From the NCBI GenBank assembly GCA_903909415.1, contig CAIVVS010000104.1, positions 1 through 14,141 of the forward strand: a DNA stretch of 14,141 nucleotides, given 5' to 3'. Below the pieces are notes generated by a model, which saw only the letters and a list, made by a program, of their open reading frames with translations, had not been told where the DNA came from and searched no databases. Source of the DNA: an uncultured Pseudomonadota bacterium (GTDB taxonomy: Bacteria; Pseudomonadota; Gammaproteobacteria; Burkholderiales; SG8-39). Of the stretch, positions 5,857-12,528 are shown piece after piece. Positions within the stretch are counted from its first letter, which is position 1. Each line of letters starts with the position of its first letter. Both the position numbers and the translations under genes were made by a program.

Positions 5857-6024
5857 ATGCGCAAGGCAAGGATGAAGGCGGCACGCAAGGTCGAGGTCCA
5901 GGTACGCGGGGCCATCAAGGCGCTGGCGCTAGCCGGCACCGTCCGGCGCGGCGTTCCCGCGCTGCGACGCGCAGTCGTGGCCACGCGCAGGCCGGCGCAC
6001 GCGAGGCAGCGCGCCGCGCACTGA
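5857..6024 (+). CDS. Small, strongly basic hypothetical protein, 55 aa
   Basis: I place the start at the ATG at 5857, because GGAGGG (5845-5850) lies six bases before it and the longer frame upstream runs through repeat and hairpin sequence. The predicted protein is 55 residues, rich in Arg, Lys and Ala, with one central hydrophobic helix (AIKALALAGTVRRGV) and no acidic residues beyond a single Glu. It resembles small nucleic-acid-binding or simply basic proteins of unknown role; I recognise no family. A GC-rich hairpin follows the stop. The stretch between the 51-bp repeat and this gene (5733-5850) holds only GC-rich inverted repeats, for example GCCCGG/CCGGGC at 5791-5810. Coding status is plausible, not certain. 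Confidence 0.42.
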   Translation: MRKARMKAARKVEVQVRGAIKALALAGTVRRGVPALRRAVVATRRPAHARQRAAH

Positions 6025-6028
6025 ATTA

Positions 6029-6052
6029 GGGGCGGGGCGCTTGCGCCGCCCC
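6029..6052. terminator. GC-rich hairpin between convergent genes
   Basis: GGGGC-GG-GGCGC (6029-6040) can pair with GCGCCGCCCC (6043-6052) around a TT loop, leaving a 2-base bulge. It sits between the stop of the 55-aa gene and the stop of the DUF2283 gene, where a bidirectional terminator is expected. T-tracts are lacking. Confidence 0.4.
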
Positions 6053-6062
6053 GACTGCCAGG

Positions 6063-6260
6063 TCAGGCGGCGACTTGCTCGTAGGAGAACTGGGGAATTC
6101 CCGCGCGCTGTGACGCGTGTTCCACCGTGATCGCGCAGACGTTGCCTTGCGCGTCGAGGTCGAGCACGGTGTTCTCGTCCAGGTCGCGCGTTTCCGTGAC
6201 TGCGGCGTCCTTGAACTCGATGTGCAGCGTGTCGGTGTCTTCGAAGTAGCGGATTCTCAT
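6063..6260 (-). CDS. DUF2283 domain protein
   Basis: This 65-residue protein shows the DUF2283 pattern over its whole length: an opening strand RIRYFEDTDTLHIEF, then a strand pair with DLDENTVLDLDAQGNVCAITVEHAS. The fold is a small beta-rich domain of unknown biochemistry. The start ATG overlaps the stop of the upstream 78-residue gene by four bases (ATGA on the minus strand), so the two are coupled. Tiny overlapping pairs with DUF2283 as second gene are common in accessory regions and behave in their distribution like toxin-antitoxin modules; whether this pair acts that way is not known to me. Confidence 0.82.
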   Translation of the reverse strand: MRIRYFEDTDTLHIEFKDAAVTETRDLDENTVLDLDAQGNVCAITVEHASQRAGIPQFSYEQVAA

Positions 6261-6493
6261 GGCACGAACCTTCGATCGAAGAATGCATTGTGGACCGTTT
6301 CCCCGTCGGGGAGAAGCACCACCCGGAGGTAGCGGTTATCCGCGTCAGGGATGGGGGCCCACCGCCTGATTCTCCCGTCGGCTTGGATGACTTCCCGGAC
6401 CGGATCACGGACCACTAGCTCGATCCAGGAGTCCTGAATGCCCGTCCGGTCGGGTCGAACGCGCAACGCCTCAAAGTAGCGGGTCGTTTTCAC
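6257..6493 (-). CDS. Small partner of the DUF2283 gene, 78 aa
   Basis: The frame opens with GTG at 6493. The protein starts MKTTRYFEALRVRPDR, contains RIRRWAPIPDADNRYLRVVLLPDGETVHNAFFDR and looks like a short alpha helix followed by four beta strands, a shape seen in DUF4258- and RelE-like small proteins. I do not assign it firmly to either. The conserved-looking C-terminal TVHNAFFDR could hold active-site residues (His, Asp, Arg). It precedes and overlaps the DUF2283 gene, and an 8-base inverted repeat at 6495-6522 abuts its start, as in autoregulated two-gene modules. Confidence 0.75.
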   Translation of the reverse strand: MKTTRYFEALRVRPDRTGIQDSWIELVVRDPVREVIQADGRIRRWAPIPDADNRYLRVVLLPDGETVHNAFFDRRFVP

Positions 6494-6494
6494 C

Positions 6495-6522
6495 GACCAA
6501 ACCTAGCACATCCTGTTTGGTC
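6495..6522. promoter_or_regulatory. Inverted repeat abutting the DUF2283 module start
   Basis: The perfect arms GACCAAAC (6495-6502) and GTTTGGTC (6515-6522) flank a 12-base centre. The site begins one base upstream of the GTG start at 6493. A weak promoter reading leftward can be fitted over it: TTGGCG (6529-6524) and TAGGTT (6505-6500), 18 bp apart. Position suggests an operator; a hairpin in a short leader is the alternative. Confidence 0.5.
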
Positions 6523-6590
6523 CCCGCCAAAGGCTTCCCCAGCGAAAGGCGGGGCGCTATGCTGCGGCTTCGATCTCGCCGGGAGCCCGC

Positions 6591-7139
6591 ATGAAATCCA
6601 TCAAGCACGCCGTCGCGCCGGAACTGCGCGACGTTCCCCTGGAAGACCTGATCAAGACGCGCGTGGCGCGCTTCAAGGAGATCCCGGGTGACTGGGACGC
6701 CTTCGCCGACTCGCAGGTGGAGGGGCGCAAGCGCGGCCAGCACCGCTTCATCGGCGCCGGCGGCTCGGGCAAGCACGACCCCAATGCCATCCCCGCCGGC
6801 AACTTCACGCTCAGCATCATGCAGGTGCCCCCGGGCCAGGGCGGCTCGGCGCACACGCACGAGATCGAGGAGGCCTTTTTCGTGCTCGACGGCGTGCTCA
6901 CCGTGTTCTTCGAGGATGCGGCGGGCAAGCGTGTGTCCACCAAGCTCGGCAAGTGGGAGGCCGTGTCCTGCCCGGCCGGCATCCTGCACGGCTTCGAGAA
7001 CGAGGGCACGGTGGACGTGTACATGCAGACCTTCATCGGCTCGGGCAAGCCCGGCCCGGTGGGCTATGCCGACGAGGCGATCTACGCCGAGGAAACGCAG
7101 CGCCTGGCCGCTCGCAAGGGCGAGACGGCCAAGGCCTAG
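6591..7139 (+). CDS. Cupin-domain protein
   Basis: The start ATG has GGGAG at 6581-6585, five bases upstream. The 182-residue protein has a single cupin barrel. Motif 1 reads GGSAHTHEIEEAFFVLDG with metal ligands H88, H90 and E94 and the closing G101; motif 2 reads CPAGILHGFEN with H133. All four usual metal ligands are thus present, so a metal-dependent enzyme or sensor is likely. The N-terminal 65 residues precede the barrel and are charged. Such small cupins accompany aromatic or organic-acid catabolic genes, and the two genes downstream are of that type, but palindrome repeats separate them, so a shared operon is doubtful. The substrate is unknown. Confidence 0.85.
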   Translation: MKSIKHAVAPELRDVPLEDLIKTRVARFKEIPGDWDAFADSQVEGRKRGQHRFIGAGGSGKHDPNAIPAGNFTLSIMQVPPGQGGSAHTHEIEEAFFVLDGVLTVFFEDAAGKRVSTKLGKWEAVSCPAGILHGFENEGTVDVYMQTFIGSGKPGPVGYADEAIYAEETQRLAARKGETAKA

Positions 7140-7150
7140 GCCTGGGCATC

Positions 7151-7300
7151 GTCATTCCCTCGAAAGCGGGAATCCAGCGACTATCGCCAACGACACTGGA
7201 TCCCCGCTTTCGCGGGGATGACATGACTGTGTAGTCGAGATATCCCGAATTTGACCCTCGCACCCCATGCCGTCATTCCCGCGAAAGCGGGAATCCAGCG
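7151..7300. repeat. Three-unit palindromic repeat block, left
   Basis: Three 29-base units built on ATTCCC-N8-GGGAAT occur here: 7151-7179 forward, 7194-7222 inverted and 7272-7300 forward. The inverted unit has the variant ATCCCC core. The core resembles the dRS3 type of dispersed repeat described in Neisseria and similar REP-like elements of other betaproteobacteria. The first two could pair to a long hairpin after the cupin gene and serve as its terminator. It fills the gap between the cupin gene and the Bug receptor gene. Confidence 0.88.
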
Positions 7301-7340
7301 GCGTTCCGAACACCCCGAACCCGTGACCAGGAGCCCCACC

Positions 7341-8318
7341 ATGAATCCGATGCGTTGGCTGATCTGCGCAGCACTGTCCCTCACCCCGGCCCTGGCGCAC
7401 GCCCAGGCCGACGCCTTCCCGTCGCGCCCGATCCGCTTCATGCTGCCCTTCGGACCGGGCGGCACGGCCGATGCGCTGGCGCGCGTGATCTCGCCGCGCC
7501 TCACCGAGATCTGGGGCCAGCAGATCGTGATCGAGAACCGTCCCGGCGGCGGCGGCATCCTCGGCATGGAGGCGGCGCGCACCATGCCCGCCGACGGCTA
7601 CAACTACGTGCTGGTGGGCAACAGCGCGGCGGCCTCCGAGGCCATCTACCCCAAGCTGAACTACGACTTCCGGCGCGACTTCCTGCCGGTGTCCATCTCC
7701 ATCTCCTCGCCGATGCTGATCGCGGTGAACGCCGCGTTCCCTGTGAACAACTTGCAGGCCATGGTGGTGGCGCTGCAGGCCGAGCCCAACAAGCGCAGCT
7801 ACGGCTCCTGCGGCCAGGGCAGCGCGCACCAGCTCGCCATGGAGCTGCTCAAGCACGAGCTCAAGTTCGGCCTGACCCACGTGCCGTACAAGGGCTGCGG
7901 CCCGGCGACGCTGGCGGTGGTGTCCGGGCAGATCGACGTGGTGGTCGGCGCCACCGCATCGCTGATGCCGCACGTGCGCGCCGGCAAGCTGCGCGCGATC
8001 GCCGTCACCTTCGACCGTCGCTCGCCGTCCAACCCCGACGTGCCCACCGTGGCCGAGTCGGGCGGGCCGCGCACCAAGTCGTTCTCGGTGGACAACTGGT
8101 ACGGCTTCATGGCCCCGGCCGCCACGCCGCGTGACATCGCTGCGCGCGTGGGCCGCGACATCAACCGCGTGCTCGCCATCCCCGAGGTGCGCGAGCGCCT
8201 CGCCCCGGCGGGCATCGACGTGCGCACCGGCGACGGCGCCGCGCTGCTGGAGGCCTACCTCGCCGACCTGCGCCAGTTCAAGGTCGCGGTGGACGCGGCG
8301 CAGATCAAGCCGGATTAG
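7341..8318 (+). CDS. Bug/TctC-type periplasmic substrate-binding receptor
   Basis: The ATG at 7341 follows AGGAG (7329-7333) at a good distance; the frame extends further up only through the repeat block. The 325-residue product begins with a signal peptide (hydrophobic 5-18, cleavage after AHA at 19-21). The mature protein opens with the Bug signature FPSRPIRFMLPFGPGGTADALAR and later has VIENRPGGGG, NKRSYGSCGQGSAHQLAMEL and THVPYKG, all in the family order and length. Bug receptors bind carboxylates or aromatic acids in the periplasm, some feeding tripartite TctAB transporters. No tctA or tctB is present in this window, as is usual for orphan Bug receptors of Burkholderiales. It is followed 67 bases later by the dihydroxyphthalate-decarboxylase-like gene in the same direction. 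Confidence 0.93.
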   Translation: MNPMRWLICAALSLTPALAHAQADAFPSRPIRFMLPFGPGGTADALARVISPRLTEIWGQQIVIENRPGGGGILGMEAARTMPADGYNYVLVGNSAAASEAIYPKLNYDFRRDFLPVSISISSPMLIAVNAAFPVNNLQAMVVALQAEPNKRSYGSCGQGSAHQLAMELLKHELKFGLTHVPYKGCGPATLAVVSGQIDVVVGATASLMPHVRAGKLRAIAVTFDRRSPSNPDVPTVAESGGPRTKSFSVDNWYGFMAPAATPRDIAARVGRDINRVLAIPEVRERLAPAGIDVRTGDGAALLEAYLADLRQFKVAVDAAQIKPD

Positions 8319-8385
8319 TTCCCGCCACACCCAGCCTGCGCGGGGCCGCCAGCTCCGCGCCGTCATCCCATCCCGGAGAAACACG

Positions 8386-9378
8386 ATGTCCGCACTACGC
8401 CTGACCATGGGCTGCACCAACTATGACCGTACCCGCGCGGTGTTCGATGGCCGCGCGCCCATCGAGGGCGTGGACCTGCTGTCGCTGGCTCTCGCCCCGG
8501 AGGAGGTGTTCCATCGCGCGTTCAAGTTCCGCGAGTTCGACATCACGGAACTGTCGCTGTCCAGCCACACGCTGATGACCGCGCGCGGGGACTCCGAGTA
8601 CATCGGCCTGCCGGTGATCCTGTCGCGCGTGTTCCGGCACTCGGGCATCTACATCCGCACCGACCGCGGCATCAAGAGCCCGGCAGACCTGAAGGGCCGG
8701 CGGGTGGGCGTGCCCGAGTACCAGATGACGGCCAATGTCTGGATACGCGGCATCCTGTCGGACGACTACGGCGTGCGTGCCCAGGACGTGCAGTGGCTGC
8801 GCGGCGGGCTGGAGGAGCCCGGGCGCGGCGAGCGCGCGCCGCTCACCCTGCCCGATGACATCAAGGTGGAGCAGGTGGCCGACGACAAGACCCTGTCGCA
8901 GATGCTGGCCGACGGCGAGATCGACGCGCTGATCACGGCGCGCGCGCCCACCTCGTTCCGTCGCGGCGCGCCCAACGTGGACCGCATGTTCCCGCAGTAC
9001 CGCAAGATCGAGGAGGAGTACTACCGCCGCACCAAGATCTTCCCGCCCATGCACATCATGGGCGTGCGCCGCAGCCTGGCCGAGCAGTACCCGTGGCTGC
9101 CGGTGAGCATCTACAAGAGCTTCCTCAAGGCGCGCGACATCGCGCTGGAGGAACTGGAGGAGATCGCCTACTACTTCGTGATGCTGCCGTGGGCGCTGGA
9201 CGACTACAAGAAGGCGCGCGAGGTGATGCCCGACGACTACTGGGCCTACGGCCTGGAACCCAACCGCCACACGCTGGAAACCTTCTGCCGCTTCCACCAC
9301 GAGCAGGGCATCTCCAAGCGCCTGGTCGCGCCGGAGGAGCTGTTCGCGGAGTCGACGCTGGAGCTCAGTAAAGTCTGA
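8386..9378 (+). CDS. 4,5-dihydroxyphthalate decarboxylase-like protein
   Basis: I start at the ATG at 8386 with GGAG at 8375-8378; upstream codons of the long frame overlap the Bug gene and are not protein-like. The 330-residue protein matches the Pht5/4,5-dihydroxyphthalate decarboxylase family from end to end: LRLTMGCTNYDRTRAVFDG, ITELSLSSH, IGLPVILSRVFRHSGIYIRTDRG and SPADLKGRRVGVPEYQMTANVWIRG. The fold is that of periplasmic binding proteins (NMT1/THI5-like), but no signal peptide is seen, so it should be cytosolic. True activity in most family members is unproven; many may bind or decarboxylate other ring acids. Pairing with a Bug receptor suggests uptake and first-step processing of an aromatic or heterocyclic acid. 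Confidence 0.87.
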   Translation: MSALRLTMGCTNYDRTRAVFDGRAPIEGVDLLSLALAPEEVFHRAFKFREFDITELSLSSHTLMTARGDSEYIGLPVILSRVFRHSGIYIRTDRGIKSPADLKGRRVGVPEYQMTANVWIRGILSDDYGVRAQDVQWLRGGLEEPGRGERAPLTLPDDIKVEQVADDKTLSQMLADGEIDALITARAPTSFRRGAPNVDRMFPQYRKIEEEYYRRTKIFPPMHIMGVRRSLAEQYPWLPVSIYKSFLKARDIALEELEEIAYYFVMLPWALDDYKKAREVMPDDYWAYGLEPNRHTLETFCRFHHEQGISKRLVAPEELFAESTLELSKV

Positions 9379-9386
9379 GGTCTGCC

Positions 9387-9541
9387 GTCATTCCCGCGAA
9401 GGCGGGAATCCAGCGACTTTCAGGGCGACAAACGACACTGGATCCCCGCTTTCGCGGGGATGACAGGTCTCTGTGGAAACACGTACCTCGTGTGATCCTC
9501 GCACCGCATGCTGTCATTCCCGCGAAAGCGGGAATCCAGCG
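9387..9541. repeat. Three-unit palindromic repeat block, right
   Basis: This block repeats the plan of 7151-7300: units at 9387-9415 (forward), 9436-9464 (inverted) and 9513-9541 (forward). The step from second to third unit is 77 bases against 78 in the left block. The spacer keeps CCTCGCACCGCATGC (9497-9511), one base different from the left block. It therefore looks like a second copy of one composite element. Confidence 0.88.
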
Positions 9542-9597
9542 TCGTTCCCATCCCCGCGAGGCGCGGGCCGCCAGGGGCACCAAACCCCCCGCTGCGC

Positions 9598-9603
9598 GAT
9601 AAT
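9598..9603 (+). promoter_or_regulatory. Candidate -10 element of ilvA
   Basis: GATAAT matches TATAAT at 5 of 6 positions and lies 12 bases before the first ATG at 9616. There is no convincing -35 and no Shine-Dalgarno sequence, so the leader would be about six bases. Confidence 0.4.
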
Positions 9604-9615
9604 CCGCGTTCCCCC

Positions 9616-11205
9616 ATGAAGCCCGCCATGAAAAAGATCGATTACCTCGAGCACATCCTGCGCGCCCGCGTCTACGACGTCGCGATCGAGACGCCGCTGG
9701 AGCTCGCGCCCAACCTGTCGGCGCGCATCGGCAACCGCGTGCTGTTGAAGCGCGAGGACATGCAGCCGGTGTTCTCCTTCAAGCTGCGCGGCGCCTACAA
9801 CAAGATGTCGCAGCTGCCCAAGGACAAGCTCGCGCGCGGCGTGATCTGCTCGTCGGCTGGCAACCACGCGCAGGGCGTGGCGCTGGCGGCGCAGAAACTC
9901 AAGTGCGACGCGCTGATCGTGATGCCGGTCACCACGCCGCAGATCAAGGTGGACGCGGTGCGCGCGCGCGGCGCGACCGTGCTGCTGCACGGCGATTCGT
10001 ATTCGGATGCCTACGTCCACGCGAAGAAGCTGGCGCGCACCAAGAAGCTCACCTTCGTCCATCCCTACGACGACCCGGACGTGATCGCCGGCCAGGGCAC
10101 CATCGGCATGGAGATCCTGCGCCAGGCCTCCAGCGTGCCCGGCCAGAAGGCGCCGATCGACGCGGTATTCGTCGCCATCGGCGGCGGCGGGCTGATCTCG
10201 GGCGTGGCCTCCTACATCAAGCGCATCGACCCGCGCATCCGCATCATCGGCGTGCAGCCCTTCGACTCCGACGCGATGCGCCAGTCGCTCAAGGCCGGCC
10301 GGCGCATCGAGCTCGACCACGTGGGCCTGTTCGCCGACGGCGTGGCCGTCAAGCTGGTGGGCGAGGAGACCTTCCGCATCTGCCGCGAGCTGGTGGACGA
10401 GATCGTGCTGGTCGGCACCGACGAGATCTGCGCCGCGATCAAGGACGTCTTCGAGGACACGCGCTCCATCCTCGAGCCGGCCGGGGCGCTGGCCATCGCC
10501 GGGGCCAAGAAGTACGCCGAGCGCACCAAGCGCAAGCGCGAGACCTACGTGGCGATCGCCTGCGGTGCCAACACCAACTTCGACCGGCTGCGCTTCGTCG
10601 CCGAGCGTGCCGAGGTGGGCGAGCACCGCGAGGCCATCCTCGCCGTCACCATCCCCGAGCGCCCCGGCAGCTTCAAGACGTTCTGCGCCACGCTGGGTGC
10701 GCGCAACGTCACCGAGTTCAACTACCGCATCGCGGATTCCACCGACGCGCATGTCTTCGTCGGCGTGGGCGTTGCGAACCGCGCGGCGACCGGAACCCTG
10801 GTGCGCACGCTCACGCGCGCCGGGCTGAAGACGCTCGACCTGTCCGACGACGAGATGGCCAAGCTGCACGTGCGCCACATGGTCGGCGGGCATGCGCCGG
10901 CGGCCGTGGGCCGCGCCAAGGGAGCCGCGGGACGGAGCAAGCGCGCGATGCACAACGAGCTGCTGTACCGCTTCGAGTTCCCCGAGCGCCCGGGCGCGCT
11001 GATGAAGTTCCTGGGCGCGATGCGCTCGGACTGGAACATCAGCCTGTTCCACTACCGCAACCACGGCGCCGACACCGGGCGCGTGCTGGTGGGCATGCAG
11101 GTGCCGCGCGGCGAGATGGACGCCTTCCGCGCCTTCCTGCAGCAGCTCGGCTATCCGTACGTGGACGAGACGAGGAACCCGGCGTACCGGTTGTTCCTCG
11201 GCTAG
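9616..11205 (+). CDS. ilvA: Threonine ammonia-lyase, biosynthetic
   Basis: The enzyme converts threonine to 2-oxobutanoate, the first committed step to isoleucine. I start at the ATG at 9616 (529 residues); a second ATG at 9628 is possible, and the frame further upstream is repeat sequence. The PLP lysine is K56 in SFKLRGAYNKM, the substrate loop is SAGNHAQG at 80-87, and the phosphate cradle is GGGGL at 189-193. Two ACT-like regulatory repeats follow, the first around AVTIPERPGSFKTF and the second around YRFEFPERPGALMKF with ISLFHYRNHG, so feedback control by isoleucine and valine is expected. Between them lies an Ala/Gly/Lys/Arg-rich stretch roughly 15 residues longer than in E. coli IlvA. 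Its TAG overlaps the stop of the opposing RHH gene. Confidence 0.95.
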   Translation: MKPAMKKIDYLEHILRARVYDVAIETPLELAPNLSARIGNRVLLKREDMQPVFSFKLRGAYNKMSQLPKDKLARGVICSSAGNHAQGVALAAQKLKCDALIVMPVTTPQIKVDAVRARGATVLLHGDSYSDAYVHAKKLARTKKLTFVHPYDDPDVIAGQGTIGMEILRQASSVPGQKAPIDAVFVAIGGGGLISGVASYIKRIDPRIRIIGVQPFDSDAMRQSLKAGRRIELDHVGLFADGVAVKLVGEETFRICRELVDEIVLVGTDEICAAIKDVFEDTRSILEPAGALAIAGAKKYAERTKRKRETYVAIACGANTNFDRLRFVAERAEVGEHREAILAVTIPERPGSFKTFCATLGARNVTEFNYRIADSTDAHVFVGVGVANRAATGTLVRTLTRAGLKTLDLSDDEMAKLHVRHMVGGHAPAAVGRAKGAAGRSKRAMHNELLYRFEFPERPGALMKFLGAMRSDWNISLFHYRNHGADTGRVLVGMQVPRGEMDAFRAFLQQLGYPYVDETRNPAYRLFLG

Positions 11206-11435
11206 TACTTGGTCAGGCCAAGGCGTTGCCTGATTTGCTGCAGGCTAGTGGTCTGGCCCCGGCATTTGCGTGCCTCGAGTACCGCACGGTAATCGTCGGT
11301 ACCCTTTAGGAAATGGGCAAGGGCATCCAACACCAACTTGGCTCGCGACTTGCGGGACCGGCGAGCGGCTTTGGAAAGGGCTTCTGCCATTTCGGCGGGG
11401 AGTTGTAACTCCAGCAGGTGCGGCTTGGAACGCAT
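11202..11435 (-). CDS. Orphan ribbon-helix-helix (CopG/Arc-like) antitoxin-type protein
   Basis: The 77-residue protein has an N-terminal ribbon-helix-helix: strand LLELQLP, helix AEMAEALSKAARRS, turn KSR and helix AKLVLDALAHFLKG (residues 6-45). A C-terminal segment (YRAVLEARKC to LGLTKY) would be the toxin-binding part in an antitoxin. No toxin gene follows: the stop codon overlaps that of ilvA in a CTAG at 11202-11205. It may be a leftover antitoxin or a stand-alone repressor. It starts at the ATG at 11435, with a near-consensus promoter immediately upstream and no Shine-Dalgarno sequence. Confidence 0.8.
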   Translation of the reverse strand: MRSKPHLLELQLPAEMAEALSKAARRSRKSRAKLVLDALAHFLKGTDDYRAVLEARKCRGQTTSLQQIRQRLGLTKY

Positions 11436-11441
11436 AAGCGG

Positions 11442-11470
11442 ATTAGATCTACTGAACCTTGCGCAGTCAA
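11442..11470 (-). promoter_or_regulatory. Promoter of the RHH gene, probably leaderless
   Basis: On the minus strand TTGACT (11470-11465) and TCTAAT (11447-11442) are each 5 of 6 matches to the sigma-70 hexamers with an ideal 17-bp spacer. Six bases separate the -10 from the ATG, so transcription should begin at or next to the A of the start codon. An imperfect 8-base inverted repeat, GAACCTTG (11454-11461) and CAAAGTTC (11468-11475), overlaps the -35 and spacer and could be an operator. Confidence 0.62.
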
Positions 11471-11492
11471 AGTTCGGGTAACTACAAGCGGA

Positions 11493-12524
11493 TCAGAACC
11501 GTACTCCAGGGAAGGCCGCTCCCGCCGCCAGCCCGGCGATGTACAGCCAGCCGAAGCGCCGGTTGTGCACCAGGCAGGCGCGGTGGAACCAGAGCGGCCA
11601 GCCGACGTAGCCGGCGGGCGCGCTCGCGGGACGCGGGGCGCGCAGGGTCGCCATCGCGCGCGCGCCCAGGGGCGCGGCGGCCAGCACCGCCAGCGCAAAG
11701 GGCGTGAGCTGCCCCAGCGCCACCAGCACCAGGGTCACCGCGTACATCGCGCCCAGCAGCACCACGTTCAGGCTGCGCGCGCGCGCCTCGCCCAGCACCA
11801 CGGGCAGGGTGCGGATGTCCTTGCCGGTGTCGAACTCCATCTGGTCGATGTGCTTGCCCACCAGGATGGTCATCACGCCCAGGCCGTAGGGCAGCGATGC
11901 CCACATCACCTCGGCCGACACCGTGCCGGTGATCATCGCGTGCGCCCCGCCTATCATCAGCGGGCCCCAGACGATGAGCGTGGCGACTTCCCCCAGGCCG
12001 ATGGACTTGAGTGGCACCGGCGCGGCGTCGTACCACCACATCAGCGCGATGCCGGCCGCGGCGAAGCCCGCCGCGGTCCAGCCGCGCTGGACGATGAACC
12101 AGGCGCAGATCGACAGGCCGATGACGGCCAGCACGATGAGCCCGCCGACGATCACGCGCGGCTCGATGGTGCCGCCGGCCAGCGGGTGCACGGTGTAGCG
12201 CATGCGCGGGGAGTCGGGCGTGTCGTGCCCGCGCTTCCAGCCCACCCAGTCGTTGGACAGGTTGCTCACCATGTGCGCCACCACCAGGCCCACCATCACC
12301 AGCACGAACGCGAGGACGTCGAACTTCCGGTCCGCCAGCGCGAACAGCCCGGCGATCAGCGCCGCCTGCGCCGAGATCACCAGGATGATGGAGCGTGCGG
12401 CGTAGAGGAACTTCGATACCGGGTCCAGGCGCCGGACTTCGTCGGCGGCCGGCCGGTAGAAGCCGGTGAAGGCGCCCAGCCAGAGGGCGATGCGGGAACG
12501 GTCGTGGACCGTGTGCTGGGTCAT
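11493..12524 (-). CDS. UbiA-family prenyltransferase, MenA-like
   Basis: The 343-residue integral membrane protein has eight to nine hydrophobic segments. The first aspartate-rich motif is SNLSNDWVGWKRGHD (N88, N91, D92, D101) in the loop after the second segment. The second lies around residues 224-240, HIDQMEFDTGKDIRTLPV, with D227, D232 and D236. Between them YDAAPVPLKSIGLGE (165-179) resembles the YTAPP...GLGE element of MenA rather than UbiA. The family transfers a polyprenyl chain from its diphosphate to an aromatic acceptor; MenA makes demethylmenaquinone. The acceptor here is unproven and no other menaquinone genes are in view. The start lies four bases after the doxX stop, so the two are one operon. 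The 340-residue length exceeds E. coli MenA because of an N-terminal extension of about 30 residues and a polar C-terminal part. Confidence 0.85.
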   Translation of the reverse strand: MTQHTVHDRSRIALWLGAFTGFYRPAADEVRRLDPVSKFLYAARSIILVISAQAALIAGLFALADRKFDVLAFVLVMVGLVVAHMVSNLSNDWVGWKRGHDTPDSPRMRYTVHPLAGGTIEPRVIVGGLIVLAVIGLSICAWFIVQRGWTAAGFAAAGIALMWWYDAAPVPLKSIGLGEVATLIVWGPLMIGGAHAMITGTVSAEVMWASLPYGLGVMTILVGKHIDQMEFDTGKDIRTLPVVLGEARARSLNVVLLGAMYAVTLVLVALGQLTPFALAVLAAAPLGARAMATLRAPRPASAPAGYVGWPLWFHRACLVHNRRFGWLYIAGLAAGAAFPGVRF

Positions 12525-12528
12525 CGCA

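Noticed and set aside
7151..7300. Regularly repeated units as a CRISPR array
   Set aside because: There are only three units, one is inverted, spacers are unequal and partly shared with the second block, and there are no cas genes. They are REP-like palindromes.
7152..8420. A 422-codon open frame opposite the Bug receptor gene
   Set aside because: It mirrors codon bias of the receptor gene and runs through repeat units at its end; the composition is not protein-like.
9508..9615. Longer ilvA start at 9508
   Set aside because: The extra codons translate a palindrome repeat unit (FPRKRES type), a common over-call; the ATG at 9616 follows a -10-like GATAAT.
9514..11064. A 516-codon open frame opposite ilvA
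   Set aside because: It is the antisense of a well-supported ilvA, has an unnatural His/Arg/Asp-rich composition and no ribosome site; high GC produces such frames.
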